A DNA stretch of 64,000 nucleotides from assembly GCF_000621165.1 (NCBI RefSeq), contig NZ_JHZA01000010.1:213933-277932 (forward strand), in the 5' to 3' direction. The notes beneath the pieces are model-generated. The model searched no databases and was not told where the DNA came from. It saw only the letters and a list, made by a program, of their open reading frames with translations. The position numbers and the translations under genes were made by a program. Below, in pieces: positions 1 to 10,175 of the stretch. Numbering within the stretch: the first letter of the stretch is position 1; each line of letters starts with the position of its first letter. This DNA is from Enterovibrio calviensis DSM 14347 (lineage in GTDB: Bacteria > Pseudomonadota > Gammaproteobacteria > Enterobacterales > Vibrionaceae).

Positions 1-1225
1 AACCAATAATGGTCAACGTGGCCTGCAAGATGATGAGATTAACGATATCAATGAAGAACGCGCCGACAATTGGCACCACCATAAAGGCTTGTGGTGATGG
101 GCCGAAGCGGTTGACTACTGAACCCATGTTCATCACCGCGGTTGGGGTTGCGCCCAAGCCAAAGCCACAGTGACCACTGGCGATAACGGCGGCATCGTAG
201 TTACGTCCCATTACGCGATACGTTACGAAGTAGGTGAACACTGCCAACATCATAGATTGCACGATCAGGATGATGAGGAAGGGCACCGCCAAATCCAGAA
301 TGTTCCAAAGTTTTAGGCTCATCAATGCCATGGCGAGGAACAGTGCGAGAGACACAGTGCCGAGAATATCCACGGTTTCCACGTCCAGTTTCTGTGCTTT
401 GCTCACTTCAACGAAGTTGGTGATCACCACGCCAATGAACAGCGCATAAACGAAATCTGGGATCATCAACCATTTGATGTCGAAGCTGCTTACCCATTGC
501 TCTAGGTACTTCGCGCCCGTTACACAGATCAGCAAAATGAACAGAGTTTCGATGACTTTTTTGGCGGTGACGTTGTCTTCTTCGTTCTCGCTATAGGTTA
601 CGAGTTCTGGGAATTGGTCATGGGTTTTGTTTGTTGCGCCGTATTGCGACTGCAGTTTGTTTTTATCAATCAAACGCTGTGCGACTGGGCTGCCGATAAT
701 ACCGCCCATGATCAAACCGAAGGTGGCAGATGCCATCGCGATTTCCAGCACGTTGTTCATGCCGTAAACATCTTGGAAGGTTTGTGCCCACGCTGCACCT
801 GTGCCGTGGCCGCCAGAGAGCGTTATCGAACCGGCTATCAGCCCCATTAATGGGTCAAGGCCAAGCGCGGTGGCTAGAGACACGCCAATCCCGTTTTGGA
901 TCACGATGTAGAGCGAAGCGACTCCAAGAAATATAAAGACCTTTGCGCCGCCTTTGATGAGTTGCGTGTAGTTAGCGGCCAGGCCAACGGTGGCGAAAAA
1001 CATCAGCATAAAGGTGTGTTGCAAAGGTAAATGGAAGTCGAGTTCTATGCCTCTGAAGTGCAAAACCGTAATAGCACTTGCTACGACTAAACCGCCGACA
1101 ATCGGCTCTGGGATGTTAAATTTTTTCAGTACAGGAATTCGTGCGTTGATGAAGTGGCCGAGGAACAGCACAAAAATGGCGATCAGAAATGATTCAAGCG
1201 CACCAACAGAAATTAATTGATTCAT
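1..1225 (-). CDS. gltS: Sodium/glutamate symporter GltS (3' end at window edge)
   Basis: Inner-membrane Na+-coupled glutamate carrier. Translating back from the ATG at 1225 gives 408 codons that stay open to base 1, starting MNQLISVGALESFLIAIF. Typical GltS segments follow: NIPEPIVGGLVVA near residue 40, a glycine-rich loop SGGHGTGAAWA in the middle and ASGHCGFGLGATPTAVMNM near the C-terminus. E. coli GltS is about 400 residues, so the gene is probably complete except for its stop codon, which lies just outside. It is highly hydrophobic throughout, with the duplicated inverted arrangement known for the ESS family. It stands alone on the minus strand. Family assignment is confident; ion and substrate are by homology. 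Confidence 0.93.
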   Translation of the reverse strand, partial: MNQLISVGALESFLIAIFVLFLGHFINARIPVLKKFNIPEPIVGGLVVASAITVLHFRGIELDFHLPLQHTFMLMFFATVGLAANYTQLIKGGAKVFIFLGVASLYIVIQNGIGVSLATALGLDPLMGLIAGSITLSGGHGTGAAWAQTFQDVYGMNNVLEIAMASATFGLIMGGIIGSPVAQRLIDKNKLQSQYGATNKTHDQFPELVTYSENEEDNVTAKKVIETLFILLICVTGAKYLEQWVSSFDIKWLMIPDFVYALFIGVVITNFVEVSKAQKLDVETVDILGTVSLALFLAMALMSLKLWNILDLAVPFLIILIVQSMMLAVFTYFVTYRVMGRNYDAAVIASGHCGFGLGATPTAVMNMGSVVNRFGPSPQAFMVVPIVGAFFIDIVNLIILQATLTIIG

Positions 1226-1613
1226 AAAGCCTCTTAAGCCTCAACATCCTCCTTAATGTTTGAGAGCAAATTGTTCTTTGATTTTATAGATATGGAGCTA
1301 AAAGAGTGACGTCGGCATCCGTTACCGAGTTTGCAGATTGGCTGCAAGGGCGACGTTATCTCACATTGCGCGCATTAAACACAGTACCCAAGTGAAAATA
1401 TATTCACTTTTGGCGGCAATTTAACCACTTACAGCGCGGTTCTGTCTCATTGCTAAGCGCACAGAATCGTTTGGTTGCGTTCAGAAAAGCTTAAGAAGTA
1501 TTCGATGGGAATGGTTGTCGCGAATTTAACAATTGACGAGGAAAGACGAGGCTCGCGCAAAATCCCATCAGTGCTTTGGGTTTTACGCGTTAACGTCTTG
1601 CCACTTTTGTCGT
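1226..1613. other. Intergenic region upstream of gltS
   Basis: 388 bases between gltS and the next minus-strand gene. The segment must contain the gltS promoter. Short open frames overlap here on both strands (about 1453-1680) but lack a ribosome site and any recognisable protein content. I see no convincing hairpin terminator. Confidence 0.4.
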
Positions 1614-2852
1614 CTATTTGGTGGGGAATAGCTTGTGCCGGTACAAGGCGACGATTAATGCAATGAGCGGATAGAACCAAATCAGATGGTTGGCGTGGAT
1701 TTCCTTGAAGGTGACTTCAATGATGATCAACAGCAAGGTGAAACACACCACGGTTTCTTCGATAGACAAGGTTCTCGTGGCGTTGCGCACCAGAAAGTAA
1801 ATCAGGGCGCAAAGCTGGGTGAGGGGGAACAGCACATGCAACACCTCGGGTGTGATTGAATAGAGACTGGTGGAATCGAAGTTCAGGCCAAAACGCAGAA
1901 TGAAGACGTTCTCAATCAGGCTTTGATGATCCCATGCCAGAAAAACCAGCAAAGGCGAAGCGCCAATCGCGCAGCCAATCAAAAAGTTCAGGCGGATATC
2001 TTTACGAAGAAACATCGCCAACAGGAAGGCAGCAGGGGAGAACTTGGTGGCGAATGATAAACCCATCAACACACCCGCAAGTACCCACTTTTCTTTTTGT
2101 ACGCACACCAAGCCGAGAAGCAGCAGCGCCACGGGGTAGATATCGTTCGCGCCGACTTGCAACACTTCGTACCACAATCGCTCTGGCAAGAATAACAACA
2201 CCATCGAGGCCAATACGGCGCTTCGCACTTGCCAGCTGTTGGTTTCATTCTGGCTTTTAGATGCTAAACAGCCCGCCACCAATGAACACAGCGCAATGGC
2301 GGTGATGGCGAGAAAGACAAGGCTTGTTAACTTGTAGCCAATACCAGGGAAATAGGCGGCAGCGGCATACCCTAAGATCATGCCCGGCCCGTAGTGAAAC
2401 CCGCGGTGCTCTGGTGCCAACTCCGGTCGGATATTAATGCTCTGACTTAGGTAAGGGTTTTCGCCCTGAATGAATAGCAGTTTGGCGGCGTGTTCTGTGG
2501 TGTAGCCAATATCCACTGTTGGTGCGGCAAACAGGAAATCGCCATAAGCAGGCACCATGCGCGCAAAGATCAGCACCAGCACCAAGGCCGCAAACAGGGA
2601 TTCAAGGATCAAGATGGGATTGCCCACGTCATCTGTCTGTTCTCGGTGGCGAAACAGGACGAGAACCAGCGCAAACAGCCCACTAAAGCAGAGAAACTTG
2701 GTGAATGGCTGTCCCCAATCGTAGGTTTGGAACAGTCGATAGATGCAGTAAATCAGCACCAAGGAAAAAACAAAGGAGGACATGTTGAGAAGCAAGTGCC
2801 ACGTGCGTTGCAGAGACGGCGACTTATCAAATGATTCAGAAAACATACGCAT
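1614..2852 (-). CDS. Polytopic membrane protein, GT-C/GT87-like glycosyltransferase
   Basis: Predicted integral membrane protein of 412 residues with about ten hydrophobic helices. After the first periplasmic-type loop it has GENPY and then FHYGPGM, a pattern seen in DUF2029/GT87 polyprenol-phosphate-sugar mannosyltransferases; a later KFSPAAFLL segment is also typical. These enzymes transfer a sugar from a lipid carrier on the outer face of the inner membrane. A GTG 39 bases further upstream keeps the frame open, but the ATG at 2852 is preceded by GGGAG at good spacing, so I prefer it. No neighbouring glycan genes indicate the acceptor. Family moderately sure, substrate unknown. Confidence 0.68.
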   Translation of the reverse strand: MRMFSESFDKSPSLQRTWHLLLNMSSFVFSLVLIYCIYRLFQTYDWGQPFTKFLCFSGLFALVLVLFRHREQTDDVGNPILILESLFAALVLVLIFARMVPAYGDFLFAAPTVDIGYTTEHAAKLLFIQGENPYLSQSINIRPELAPEHRGFHYGPGMILGYAAAAYFPGIGYKLTSLVFLAITAIALCSLVAGCLASKSQNETNSWQVRSAVLASMVLLFLPERLWYEVLQVGANDIYPVALLLLGLVCVQKEKWVLAGVLMGLSFATKFSPAAFLLAMFLRKDIRLNFLIGCAIGASPLLVFLAWDHQSLIENVFILRFGLNFDSTSLYSITPEVLHVLFPLTQLCALIYFLVRNATRTLSIEETVVCFTLLLIIIEVTFKEIHANHLIWFYPLIALIVALYRHKLFPTK

Positions 2853-3030
2853 AGCGGCTCCCAAACGGTAAAGGCGGCGAATCAGCGCCACGAAATATCG
2901 GTTTGTTTATTCTTTATCTGTGAGTGTAGATAAGATGCAATAAAGTGCGTATTGGGGTTGTTGAGTTCGAGAGTTTGTGTGGTTCGGAGCGGGTGCTATT
3001 GAGCGGAGCAGGTGCCATTGAGCTTGATAC

Positions 3031-3058
3031 AAAAAAGCAAGACTCATACGAGCCTTGC
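3031..3058 (-). terminator. Rho-independent terminator after the amidohydrolase gene
   Basis: On the minus strand, a stem GCAAGGCTC / GAGTCTTGC with a four-base loop is followed by six T residues. It lies about 70 bases past the stop of the amidohydrolase gene. Confidence 0.75.
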
Positions 3059-3129
3059 CTTCTTGTGCCGTTCTATTCATGCCCTGTTGCGAGAAATCGC
3101 GAGAATTGATTGGCTGCCTGATCTGGCAA

Positions 3130-4929
3130 TCAGTGTATGTGAGGAATCAACCCCGCGATCATGAAGGTGTGGGTGGCGAGTGCCTGACATTTTCTTGAGG
3201 TCGAGCAACTGTTGTCGGCAATGGCGGCTTCTTGGGTGTAAATCACTTCGCCATCTTTAATCGTCGAAAGCACCGTGATGTCAGCAAGCTCCATTGGGTC
3301 TATCTCCAAAGGGTTGTCAGACAGCAGCACCAAGTCAGCGATTTTACCGACTTCAATCGAGCCTTTGGTGTCTTCTTCAAAATGCTGGTACGCCGCCCAG
3401 ATGGTTTGCGCTTTCAGTGCGGTCATCGACGACACGCGTTGGTCTTTACCCAGAATGCGACCGCTTCGCGTAATGCGGTTTACCGTGGCGGAATACACGC
3501 GCATGGAATTGGGGAACGCCACGGGCGCATCGTGGTGCGAAGTGAAGATCATGTCGCGGTCTAACGCCCAGCCTGTCGGCGAGATGTTTTCGGCTCTCTC
3601 ATCGCCCAATACTGATTGCGCATGCCAATCACCCCAATAGAAGGTGTGCATCGGGAAGAACGACGGGATGACATTCAGATCTTTAAACGATTGCACTTGG
3701 TCTTCTCGCGCGGTTTGGGCGTGAATGGAAACAAAGCGTCGTTCGCCTTCGCCGTATTTCTTCGTCGCTTGATCGACTGCTTGAATGTACTGATCAATCG
3801 CGGCATCGCCGTTGGCATGTGTTAGCAACTGCCAGCCGTTTTTCATGGCCATGCCCACGTACTTCTCGGCTTCTTCATCAGACATGATGGGATAGCCTGC
3901 GTAACCTGCGGTTTGGCCTTCAGGTGGGATCAGATAGGGTTTGGTCAGCCACGCGGTTTTGCCTTGTGGTGAGCCATCCAATGTCAGTTTCACGCCACCT
4001 ACACGGAAGCCGTTGTTGTAGCTTTGGCTCAGGTAGGGCGGTTTCATGATATCTGTGCCGAGTTGAATGTCGGTGTAGGCGACCACGTCGAGCAGCAATT
4101 TCTCTTTCTGAGCAATGTCGTACATGGTGGTGACACTGTCAGACATGGTGCGGCCTTCTTGCGCCGTGGTGTAGCCATATTTGGCGTAAAGCTCCATGCC
4201 GGCTTGAAACAGTAATTCGTTTTCTTCTGGGCTGATTTGCGTGAACAGCGGGATCAACGCGCCAAAGAATGCCGATTCTTCCAGTACGCCATTGGGTACG
4301 TCACTGCCAGCGACGCGGCGAATGATACCGCCCGGCGGGTTCTTACTTTTGACGGTAAATCCCAGCATATCGAGCGCTTTGCTGTTGAGTACAGCTAAAT
4401 GCCCTGACTGGTGAATGATAAGAATGGGCACCTCGGTGGAAACCGCATCCAAATCGTATCGTGTTGGGTGAATTTGTTCTTTTAACTGGGAGTCGTCATA
4501 GCCAAAGCCAATGATGAAGTCTTGGGCTTTATTGATGGGTTTTTCCGCCCATTGGCGAAGCGATGTCTGCAAGCTTGCTATATCGGTCACTGGCCCATCA
4601 GGGGGAGAGAGCAAATTCGCGGAAACGGCTTGAAGACCCGTGTTCATTACATGGCCATGTGCGTCAATAAACCCTGGGATCATGGTGATGCCTTTCAAGT
4701 CGATCACCTTGGTACGCGCATCGGCTAGCTTGAGTACCTGTTCATTGCTGCCTACGGCGAGAATTTTGCCGTTTAACACAGCAACAGCGCTAGCCTCTGG
4801 CTGATCATCGTTGACGGTAATCACGTCAGCATTGTGGTAAATGGTCTCAGCAAAAGGCTTTGCAGGGCTGTCAGCAAAGACAGTAAACGATGCCGCGAGT
4901 GCGGTAAGCGTAAACAACGAGGCTTTCAT
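3130..4929 (-). CDS. Exported metal-dependent amidohydrolase (YtcJ/Amidohydro_3 type)
   Basis: A 599-residue member of amidohydrolase family 3 (YtcJ, N-substituted formamide deformylase-like). It begins with a signal peptide (MKASLFTLTALAASFTVFA, cut near ADS), so the enzyme is probably periplasmic. The metal motif IDAHGH follows PGF near residue 75, and further conserved histidines occur at LTHANGDAA, SIHAQ and TSHHDAPV. The reading frame extends 26 codons upstream, but the ATG at 4929 has AGGAGA seven bases before it and opens directly with the signal peptide. It is downstream of, and codirectional with, adenine deaminase, separated by a terminator. The natural substrate cannot be told from sequence. 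Confidence 0.85.
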   Translation of the reverse strand: MKASLFTLTALAASFTVFADSPAKPFAETIYHNADVITVNDDQPEASAVAVLNGKILAVGSNEQVLKLADARTKVIDLKGITMIPGFIDAHGHVMNTGLQAVSANLLSPPDGPVTDIASLQTSLRQWAEKPINKAQDFIIGFGYDDSQLKEQIHPTRYDLDAVSTEVPILIIHQSGHLAVLNSKALDMLGFTVKSKNPPGGIIRRVAGSDVPNGVLEESAFFGALIPLFTQISPEENELLFQAGMELYAKYGYTTAQEGRTMSDSVTTMYDIAQKEKLLLDVVAYTDIQLGTDIMKPPYLSQSYNNGFRVGGVKLTLDGSPQGKTAWLTKPYLIPPEGQTAGYAGYPIMSDEEAEKYVGMAMKNGWQLLTHANGDAAIDQYIQAVDQATKKYGEGERRFVSIHAQTAREDQVQSFKDLNVIPSFFPMHTFYWGDWHAQSVLGDERAENISPTGWALDRDMIFTSHHDAPVAFPNSMRVYSATVNRITRSGRILGKDQRVSSMTALKAQTIWAAYQHFEEDTKGSIEVGKIADLVLLSDNPLEIDPMELADITVLSTIKDGEVIYTQEAAIADNSCSTSRKCQALATHTFMIAGLIPHIH

Positions 4930-4949
4930 GGTCTCTCCTTGATGAAAAG

Positions 4950-4975
4950 AAAGCGGGGCAAGCCCGCTTTTTCTC
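4950..4975 (-). terminator. Terminator between adenine deaminase and amidohydrolase genes
   Basis: AAAGCGGG and CCCGCTTT form an eight-pair stem with a five-base loop, followed on the minus strand by CTTTT. It lies directly downstream of the adenine deaminase stop codon and just before the amidohydrolase ribosome site, so it could also damp read-through. Confidence 0.7.
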
Positions 4976-5025
4976 TGTGCTTTCTCAAGCCATTTCACGT
5001 TGATCAAACGTGAGGGATTATTGTT

Positions 5026-6075
<1,050 letters not shown>

Positions 6076-6198
6076 TCAAAGCGGTGATGCAGTCACATTG
6101 CCAGTGCAATATGACAATTTGTACTGTAGTCGTTGCGGTGACGATGGCTGTGGCAGATTGATGAAAAGAAAACGTTGTGGGTATACACCTCTATAAAA

Positions 6199-6225
6199 TT
6201 TAGTGGTTACTGACCGTTCGGTCAA
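6199..6225 (-). promoter_or_regulatory. Probable adenine deaminase promoter with RutR-like operator
   Basis: On the minus strand TTGACC, a 17-base spacer and TAAATT form a plausible sigma-70 promoter about 165 bases before the adenine deaminase start. The -35 box is part of the palindrome TGACCG-TT-CGGTCA (6211-6224), whose arms are perfect. This resembles TetR-family sites such as the known RutR consensus TTGACC-N4-GGTCAA. Binding by a RutR-like protein is an inference. Confidence 0.5.
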
Positions 6226-6252
6226 TTTTTGGCGAGACGGTGATGTTGCCTT

Positions 6253-6315
6253 AGCTGTCCAAGCTGTCCAAGCTGTCCAAGCTGTCCAATGTGTCCAATG
6301 TGTCCAATGTGTCCA
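6253..6315. repeat. Seven tandem 9-bp repeats
   Basis: Four copies of AGCTGTCCA are followed by three of ATGTGTCCA without interruption. Located between the adenine deaminase promoter and the PAP2 gene. Confidence 0.95.
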
Positions 6316-6346
6316 AGGTGACAAAGCTGTGGAAGCGTAACGTTCA

Positions 6347-6370
6347 TTGCCGTTGCCGTTGCCGTTACCG
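6347..6370. repeat. Hexanucleotide repeat TTGCCG
   Basis: Three exact TTGCCG units and one TTACCG, in intergenic DNA. Confidence 0.85.
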
Positions 6371-6542
6371 ATAAGGATGTGGACTGTTCAGACCAAGCGC
6401 TATCATGCTCATTTGTTGGGCATTTCTGCGTATGTTGCTGCTTTAGGTAACAATTACTTACATTCCATGTGGTTAAGCGCGGCGAGAGTCTGAGATACTG
6501 AATGTTCTGTCATTGATCAACTTAGGATGAACTGACGCACTA

Positions 6543-7013
6543 ATGACGATTCTCTATCCTGCTCTTCTGCTGATTACTTTGTGGGTGTGCTTTTTTGTTC
6601 ACTACTCTAGTTCGTTAAATTGGCAGATGGTGAGCGATGTCGGTGTCTACGGTTTGGTTGCTGCTGCGGTGGCTTTCCCTGTTTTTCATAGCGAATGGGG
6701 TGAATTCAAGTTCGCGGGGTACATCATAGCGATGGCTTCCGGTATTGGATTGCTCGGCAAAATGTTGATTGATGCCAAGCGCCCTGACAAAAGCGGCAAC
6801 GACAGCTTTCCTTCTAACCACACCGCCAATGCGTTTGCGGCTTCTACCATACTCGCCGTGAGTTATGGTTGGATCATTGGTTTGCTTTCTTATGGTCTCG
6901 CCATGCTGGTTGGCTTGGGTCGTGTAAAAGCCTTAAAGCACCATTGGCGTGATGTTATCGTCGGATTGTGTGTTGGTCTTTGCACTGCAATCGCCGCGGT
7001 TGCTCTGATTTAA
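6543..7013 (+). CDS. PAP2-family membrane phosphatase
   Basis: A 156-residue membrane protein of the type 2 phosphatidic acid phosphatase superfamily. All three motifs are visible: K-x6-RP in KMLIDAKRP, PSNHT in place of PSGH, and GRVKALKHHWRDV (the R-x5-H-x3-D motif). Four to five hydrophobic helices surround them, placing the active site on the periplasmic side. Members dephosphorylate undecaprenyl pyrophosphate or phospholipid phosphates; which applies here is not clear. It is monocistronic. Confidence 0.85.
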   Translation: MTILYPALLLITLWVCFFVHYSSSLNWQMVSDVGVYGLVAAAVAFPVFHSEWGEFKFAGYIIAMASGIGLLGKMLIDAKRPDKSGNDSFPSNHTANAFAASTILAVSYGWIIGLLSYGLAMLVGLGRVKALKHHWRDVIVGLCVGLCTAIAAVALI

Positions 7014-7087
7014 CCGTCTTGACGATTTTTCCTGCGCAAATCTATGTCACCGATTTAATCCCAATCGCATGATTCGCCCGTCTAGTT

Positions 7088-7135
7088 ACTGCTACTGCTA
7101 CTGCTACTGCTACTGCTACTGCTACTGCTACTGCT
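7088..7135. repeat. Hexanucleotide repeat ACTGCT x8 over the regulator stop codon
   Basis: Eight exact ACTGCT units. On the minus strand they read as alternating CAG and TAG codons, and the first TAG (7128-7130) is the stop codon of the AraC-family gene, directly after three glutamine codons. Changes in copy number keep the frame because the unit is six bases. Confidence 0.93.
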
Positions 7136-8021
7136 GCTGCACCTGTTCTCGGAGCAGTTGTTGTTGAAATTGCTTGGGTGCTTGCCCAACGTGGCGGGTA
7201 AAAAATCGGGAGAAATAGCCCGGGTCTTTGAAGCCGAGTTGATAGCCAATCTCTTTCGATGAAAGCTGAGTGAAAATCAACAATCGCTTGGCTTCGTCCA
7301 CAATCCTTCCATGAATGATTTCCAATGCTTGTAAGTCAGCACTGCGCTGGCAAATCCGATTCAGTTGGCCTTGGCTCATGCCCAGTTCGGCGGCGTATTC
7401 GTTCACGCTCCAATGCTGGTGATAGTGAAGATCGACCAATGCAGTGAACTTCTCGAACAGGGCGGTTTTTGCATCGGATGCCTGCGGCTTTTCTCGGTGT
7501 TGTATCTGACGGCTCAGTAGCACGAACACAATCTTCAAATACGCACCAATCATAGAAGCTTGCCCTATCGAGCGGCCTTGGTATTCCGCTAAAAGACGCT
7601 CCCCGAGAGATTTCAATTCAATCACGTTTCGCCCGTCGGCAATGGGGATCACCAAAGGCTCTCGAAGTAGGGATGAGAGCGCCTGTCGTTCGGTCTCGTT
7701 GAATAAGCTCAAAATGAAGGGCTGTGAGATCGACAGAATAAACCCTGTTACCCCGGGCTGGTGGATGAACCCATGCACCTCTTTGGCGGGAATGGAAAGC
7801 ACGCATCCCCCTTTGTATTCTGCGCTGCTGTCGCGGATCTGCGCGGTCATCGAACCGGATTCGAGGATCATCAATTGGTGGAGATCATCGTGTCGGTGCG
7901 GATGAATTTCCCAGTTGTGTTTTGGCAGAGACTGCTCAAGCCGTGCGATATGCATGTAATCCGGTGAGCTTTCAGGCAGTTCTTCGCCATACAGAAAGTA
8001 ATGGGGGATGTTCGACATCAC
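7128..8021 (-). CDS. AraC-family transcriptional regulator (PobR-like), probable lig operon regulator
   Basis: A 297-residue regulator with an N-terminal cupin sensor (about residues 20-150; HRHDDLHQLMILESG carries the typical cupin histidines) and a C-terminal double helix-turn-helix (about 190-290; VNEYAAELGMSQGQLNRICQ and SKEIGYQLGFKDPGYFSRFF). This layout is that of PobR/HpaA-like activators of aromatic catabolism. It is transcribed divergently from the protocatechuate 4,5-cleavage operon with 120 bases between, so it likely controls it. The start is one of two adjacent ATG codons. The C-terminus ends in glutamines encoded at the edge of a hexanucleotide repeat. The effector (protocatechuate or a pathway intermediate) is inferred. 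Confidence 0.83.
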   Translation of the reverse strand: MMSNIPHYFLYGEELPESSPDYMHIARLEQSLPKHNWEIHPHRHDDLHQLMILESGSMTAQIRDSSAEYKGGCVLSIPAKEVHGFIHQPGVTGFILSISQPFILSLFNETERQALSSLLREPLVIPIADGRNVIELKSLGERLLAEYQGRSIGQASMIGAYLKIVFVLLSRQIQHREKPQASDAKTALFEKFTALVDLHYHQHWSVNEYAAELGMSQGQLNRICQRSADLQALEIIHGRIVDEAKRLLIFTQLSSKEIGYQLGFKDPGYFSRFFTRHVGQAPKQFQQQLLREQVQQQ

Positions 8022-8104
8022 ACTCGCGCTTCAAAAGTCAGTAATGTTAAAAATGTACAACAAAATGTAAAAAAGTTGAATTTATTGCGAGTCACATCAT
8101 GACT

Positions 8105-8116
8105 ATTCTGGTCCTA
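8105..8116 (+). promoter_or_regulatory. 12-bp motif shared with the second catabolic promoter region
   Basis: ATTCTGGTCCTA lies 26 bases before the galD start. The identical 12-mer occurs at 27075-27086 upstream of the gntR gene of the shikimate/quinate block. It may be a common regulator site; the sequence alone does not show which protein binds. Confidence 0.35.
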
Positions 8117-8141
8117 ATTCTCATGCGAAGGTCAGGAAGAC

Positions 8142-9218
8142 ATGGTTTCGATCCCTTATATGCAGCTCAGAGGCGGAAGCTCCAAAGGCATCTATTTTGT
8201 CGCAAGTGATTTGCCAGACGATGCTGAACAGAGAAACCAAGCCATTCTTGATGCAGTCGGTCGTGATGCGCGCCAAATCGACGGCTTAGGCGGTGCGAAC
8301 CCGCTAACGAGCAAAGTCGCGGTGGTTTCTTCCTCGTCGGATGCTGACTGCGATGTCGATTACCTGTTTGTGCAAGTGGTGGTGGGCGAGAACCGCGTAG
8401 ACACCACACCCAATTGCGGAAACATTCTGGCGGGCGTTGGTGCATTCGCCATTGAATCAGGCCTTGTGCAAGCCACCCATCCGACAACCATCGTTCGTGT
8501 GTTGATGACCAACAGTGGCAATCGCTGTGATTTGGAAATCGAAACACCGAATGGCGACGTGAAATACGACGGTGACGCCGCCATTGATGGCGTGCCCGGC
8601 ACGGCGTCTCCGGTGATTTGTCATTATCAAGACATTGCAGGCTCGATCACTGGGGCGCTGCTTCCTACTGGAAACACCCGCGATACGTTTGAAGGTCTCG
8701 ACGGTGCCTACGAAGTGACCTGCATTGATAACGGTATGCCTGTTGTGGTGATGCGCGCCGAAGATTTTGGCGTGACGGGTTACGAAAGCGCCGACGAACT
8801 TAATCACCACGCTGAATTGAAAGCGCGCATTGAAGCCGTACGGTTAAAAGCAGGCGTGGCAATGAACCTTGGCGATGTCACTGACAAGGTCGTGCCGAAA
8901 ATGTGCCTGATTGCGCCCCCTGTTGATGGCGGCAATGTCTCTTCTCGCACCTTTATTCCTCACGTTTGTCACTCTGCCATTGGCGTGCTGGGCGCGGTAT
9001 CTGTCGCCACGGCGTGTGCCTTATCTGGCTCAGTGGCAGAAGGGATAGCCTCACTCCCTGACGGCTTGGTGAAAACTTTGTCCGTTGAACACCCCTCAGG
9101 GGAATTCTCCATGACGTTGACGTTCGACCCATCTGGCGCAGTGCAGAGCGCTGGGTTGGTCAGAACGGCGCGCTTGCTTGCGAAAGGCGAGCTCTTTTTG
9201 CCCAAGAAAGCCGAATAA
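8142..9218 (+). CDS. galD: 4-oxalomesaconate tautomerase (PrpF family)
   Basis: A 358-residue PrpF-family isomerase, predicted to interconvert the keto form of 4-oxalomesaconate and its enol/isomer in protocatechuate 4,5-cleavage and gallate degradation. The PrpF/GalD start MVSIPYMQLRGGSSKGIYF and the TPNCGNILAGVGAFAIE segment with the active-site cysteine are present; PHVCHSAIGVLGAVSVAT is near the C-terminus. First gene of an eight-gene operon (8142-15392), with AGGAAG before its ATG. Position and partners (ligI, ligK, ligJ, ligAB, ligC) support GalD/LigU over aconitate isomerase PrpF. Confidence 0.9.
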   Translation: MVSIPYMQLRGGSSKGIYFVASDLPDDAEQRNQAILDAVGRDARQIDGLGGANPLTSKVAVVSSSSDADCDVDYLFVQVVVGENRVDTTPNCGNILAGVGAFAIESGLVQATHPTTIVRVLMTNSGNRCDLEIETPNGDVKYDGDAAIDGVPGTASPVICHYQDIAGSITGALLPTGNTRDTFEGLDGAYEVTCIDNGMPVVVMRAEDFGVTGYESADELNHHAELKARIEAVRLKAGVAMNLGDVTDKVVPKMCLIAPPVDGGNVSSRTFIPHVCHSAIGVLGAVSVATACALSGSVAEGIASLPDGLVKTLSVEHPSGEFSMTLTFDPSGAVQSAGLVRTARLLAKGELFLPKKAE

Positions 9219-9292
9219 CCGAAAGCACGAGAGCCAGTGCTTAAACAAACAGTGAAAACGCAGTGATTTATAGACTGCACAGGAGTCACGGA

Positions 9293-10165
9293 ATGACCAA
9301 ACCCAGTTGTATGCCACCGGATAACAACACGCGTACACCGCGATTTGTGGCGCCCGCGAATGCATGCGATGCCCATTGCCATGTATTCGGCCCCCATGCG
9401 CAGTTCCCTTATGCCGATACCGCGACCTATTGGCCACCTGATGCGGGCAAAGATGCACTGAAGCGTGTGCATGACAAGTTGGGTATTTCCCGCGCAGTGC
9501 TCGTTCAGGCGAGCTGCCATGGGCGAGACAACCGCGCGATGATGGATGCGATCGCCACCAGTAGCGGCGCATATCGCGGCGTGTGCATGGCAGACGATAC
9601 CTTTACAGAAAATGACTTTCAGGATCTTCATGAAGGCGGCGTGCGCGGCATTCGTTTCAACTTCGTGACCCATCTTGGCGGCGCACCCAACCTCGACATG
9701 ATGGAAAGGGTATTGAAGCGGGTGAAGCCGTTCGGTTGGCACTTGGTGATCCACGTTAACGCAGAAGACATCATCCGTTACGAAGACTTCTTCAACCGAT
9801 TCGACATGGACATTGTGGTTGACCATATGGGACGCGTGCCGACGTCGGAAGGCGTGGGTCAAAAGGCGTATCAAATCCTGCTGGATTTTATGCAGCGCGA
9901 AAACTGGTGGGTGAAGGTGTGTGGCTCTGAGCGCATCGCCATTGCGCCGCCGTTTTATGACGCTGTGCCGTATGCACAAGGGCTGGTGGAGGTCGCGCCA
10001 GATCGCATCCTTTGGGGGACGGATTATCCGCATCCAAACATTAAAAAACACATGCCAAATGATGCAGATTTGCTCGACCTCGTGCCTTTGATTGCCCGTG
10101 ATGAAGCGACGCAGAAGAAGATTCTGGTGGATAACCCAGCACGTCTCTACGGTTTTGACGATTAA
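9293..10165 (+). CDS. ligI: 2-pyrone-4,6-dicarboxylate hydrolase LigI
   Basis: A 290-residue amidohydrolase-superfamily enzyme that opens the lactone 2-pyrone-4,6-dicarboxylate to 4-oxalomesaconate. The [10 protein letters not shown] motif (HxH), the [10 protein letters not shown] strand, [16 protein letters not shown] and [10 protein letters not shown] (catalytic Asp) follow the LigI pattern. An in-frame ATG lies 30 bases upstream, but the ATG at 9293 is preceded by AGGAGT at proper distance and is chosen. Second gene of the lig operon, 74 bases after galD. Confidence 0.92.
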   Translation: MTKPSCMPPDNNTRTPRFVAPANACDAHCHVFGPHAQFPYADTATYWPPDAGKDALKRVHDKLGISRAVLVQASCHGRDNRAMMDAIATSSGAYRGVCMADDTFTENDFQDLHEGGVRGIRFNFVTHLGGAPNLDMMERVLKRVKPFGWHLVIHVNAEDIIRYEDFFNRFDMDIVVDHMGRVPTSEGVGQKAYQILLDFMQRENWWVKVCGSERIAIAPPFYDAVPYAQGLVEVAPDRILWGTDYPHPNIKKHMPNDADLLDLVPLIARDEATQKKILVDNPARLYGFDD

Positions 10166-10175
10166 GGAAAGCAGT

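Noticed and set aside
1453..1680. 75-codon minus frame past the GT-C gene
   Set aside because: Overlaps the end of the glycosyltransferase-like gene in another frame and has no features.
6076..6324. 82-codon minus frame starting MSPWTHWTHW
   Set aside because: Produced by the 9-bp tandem repeats; no protein family and no ribosome site.
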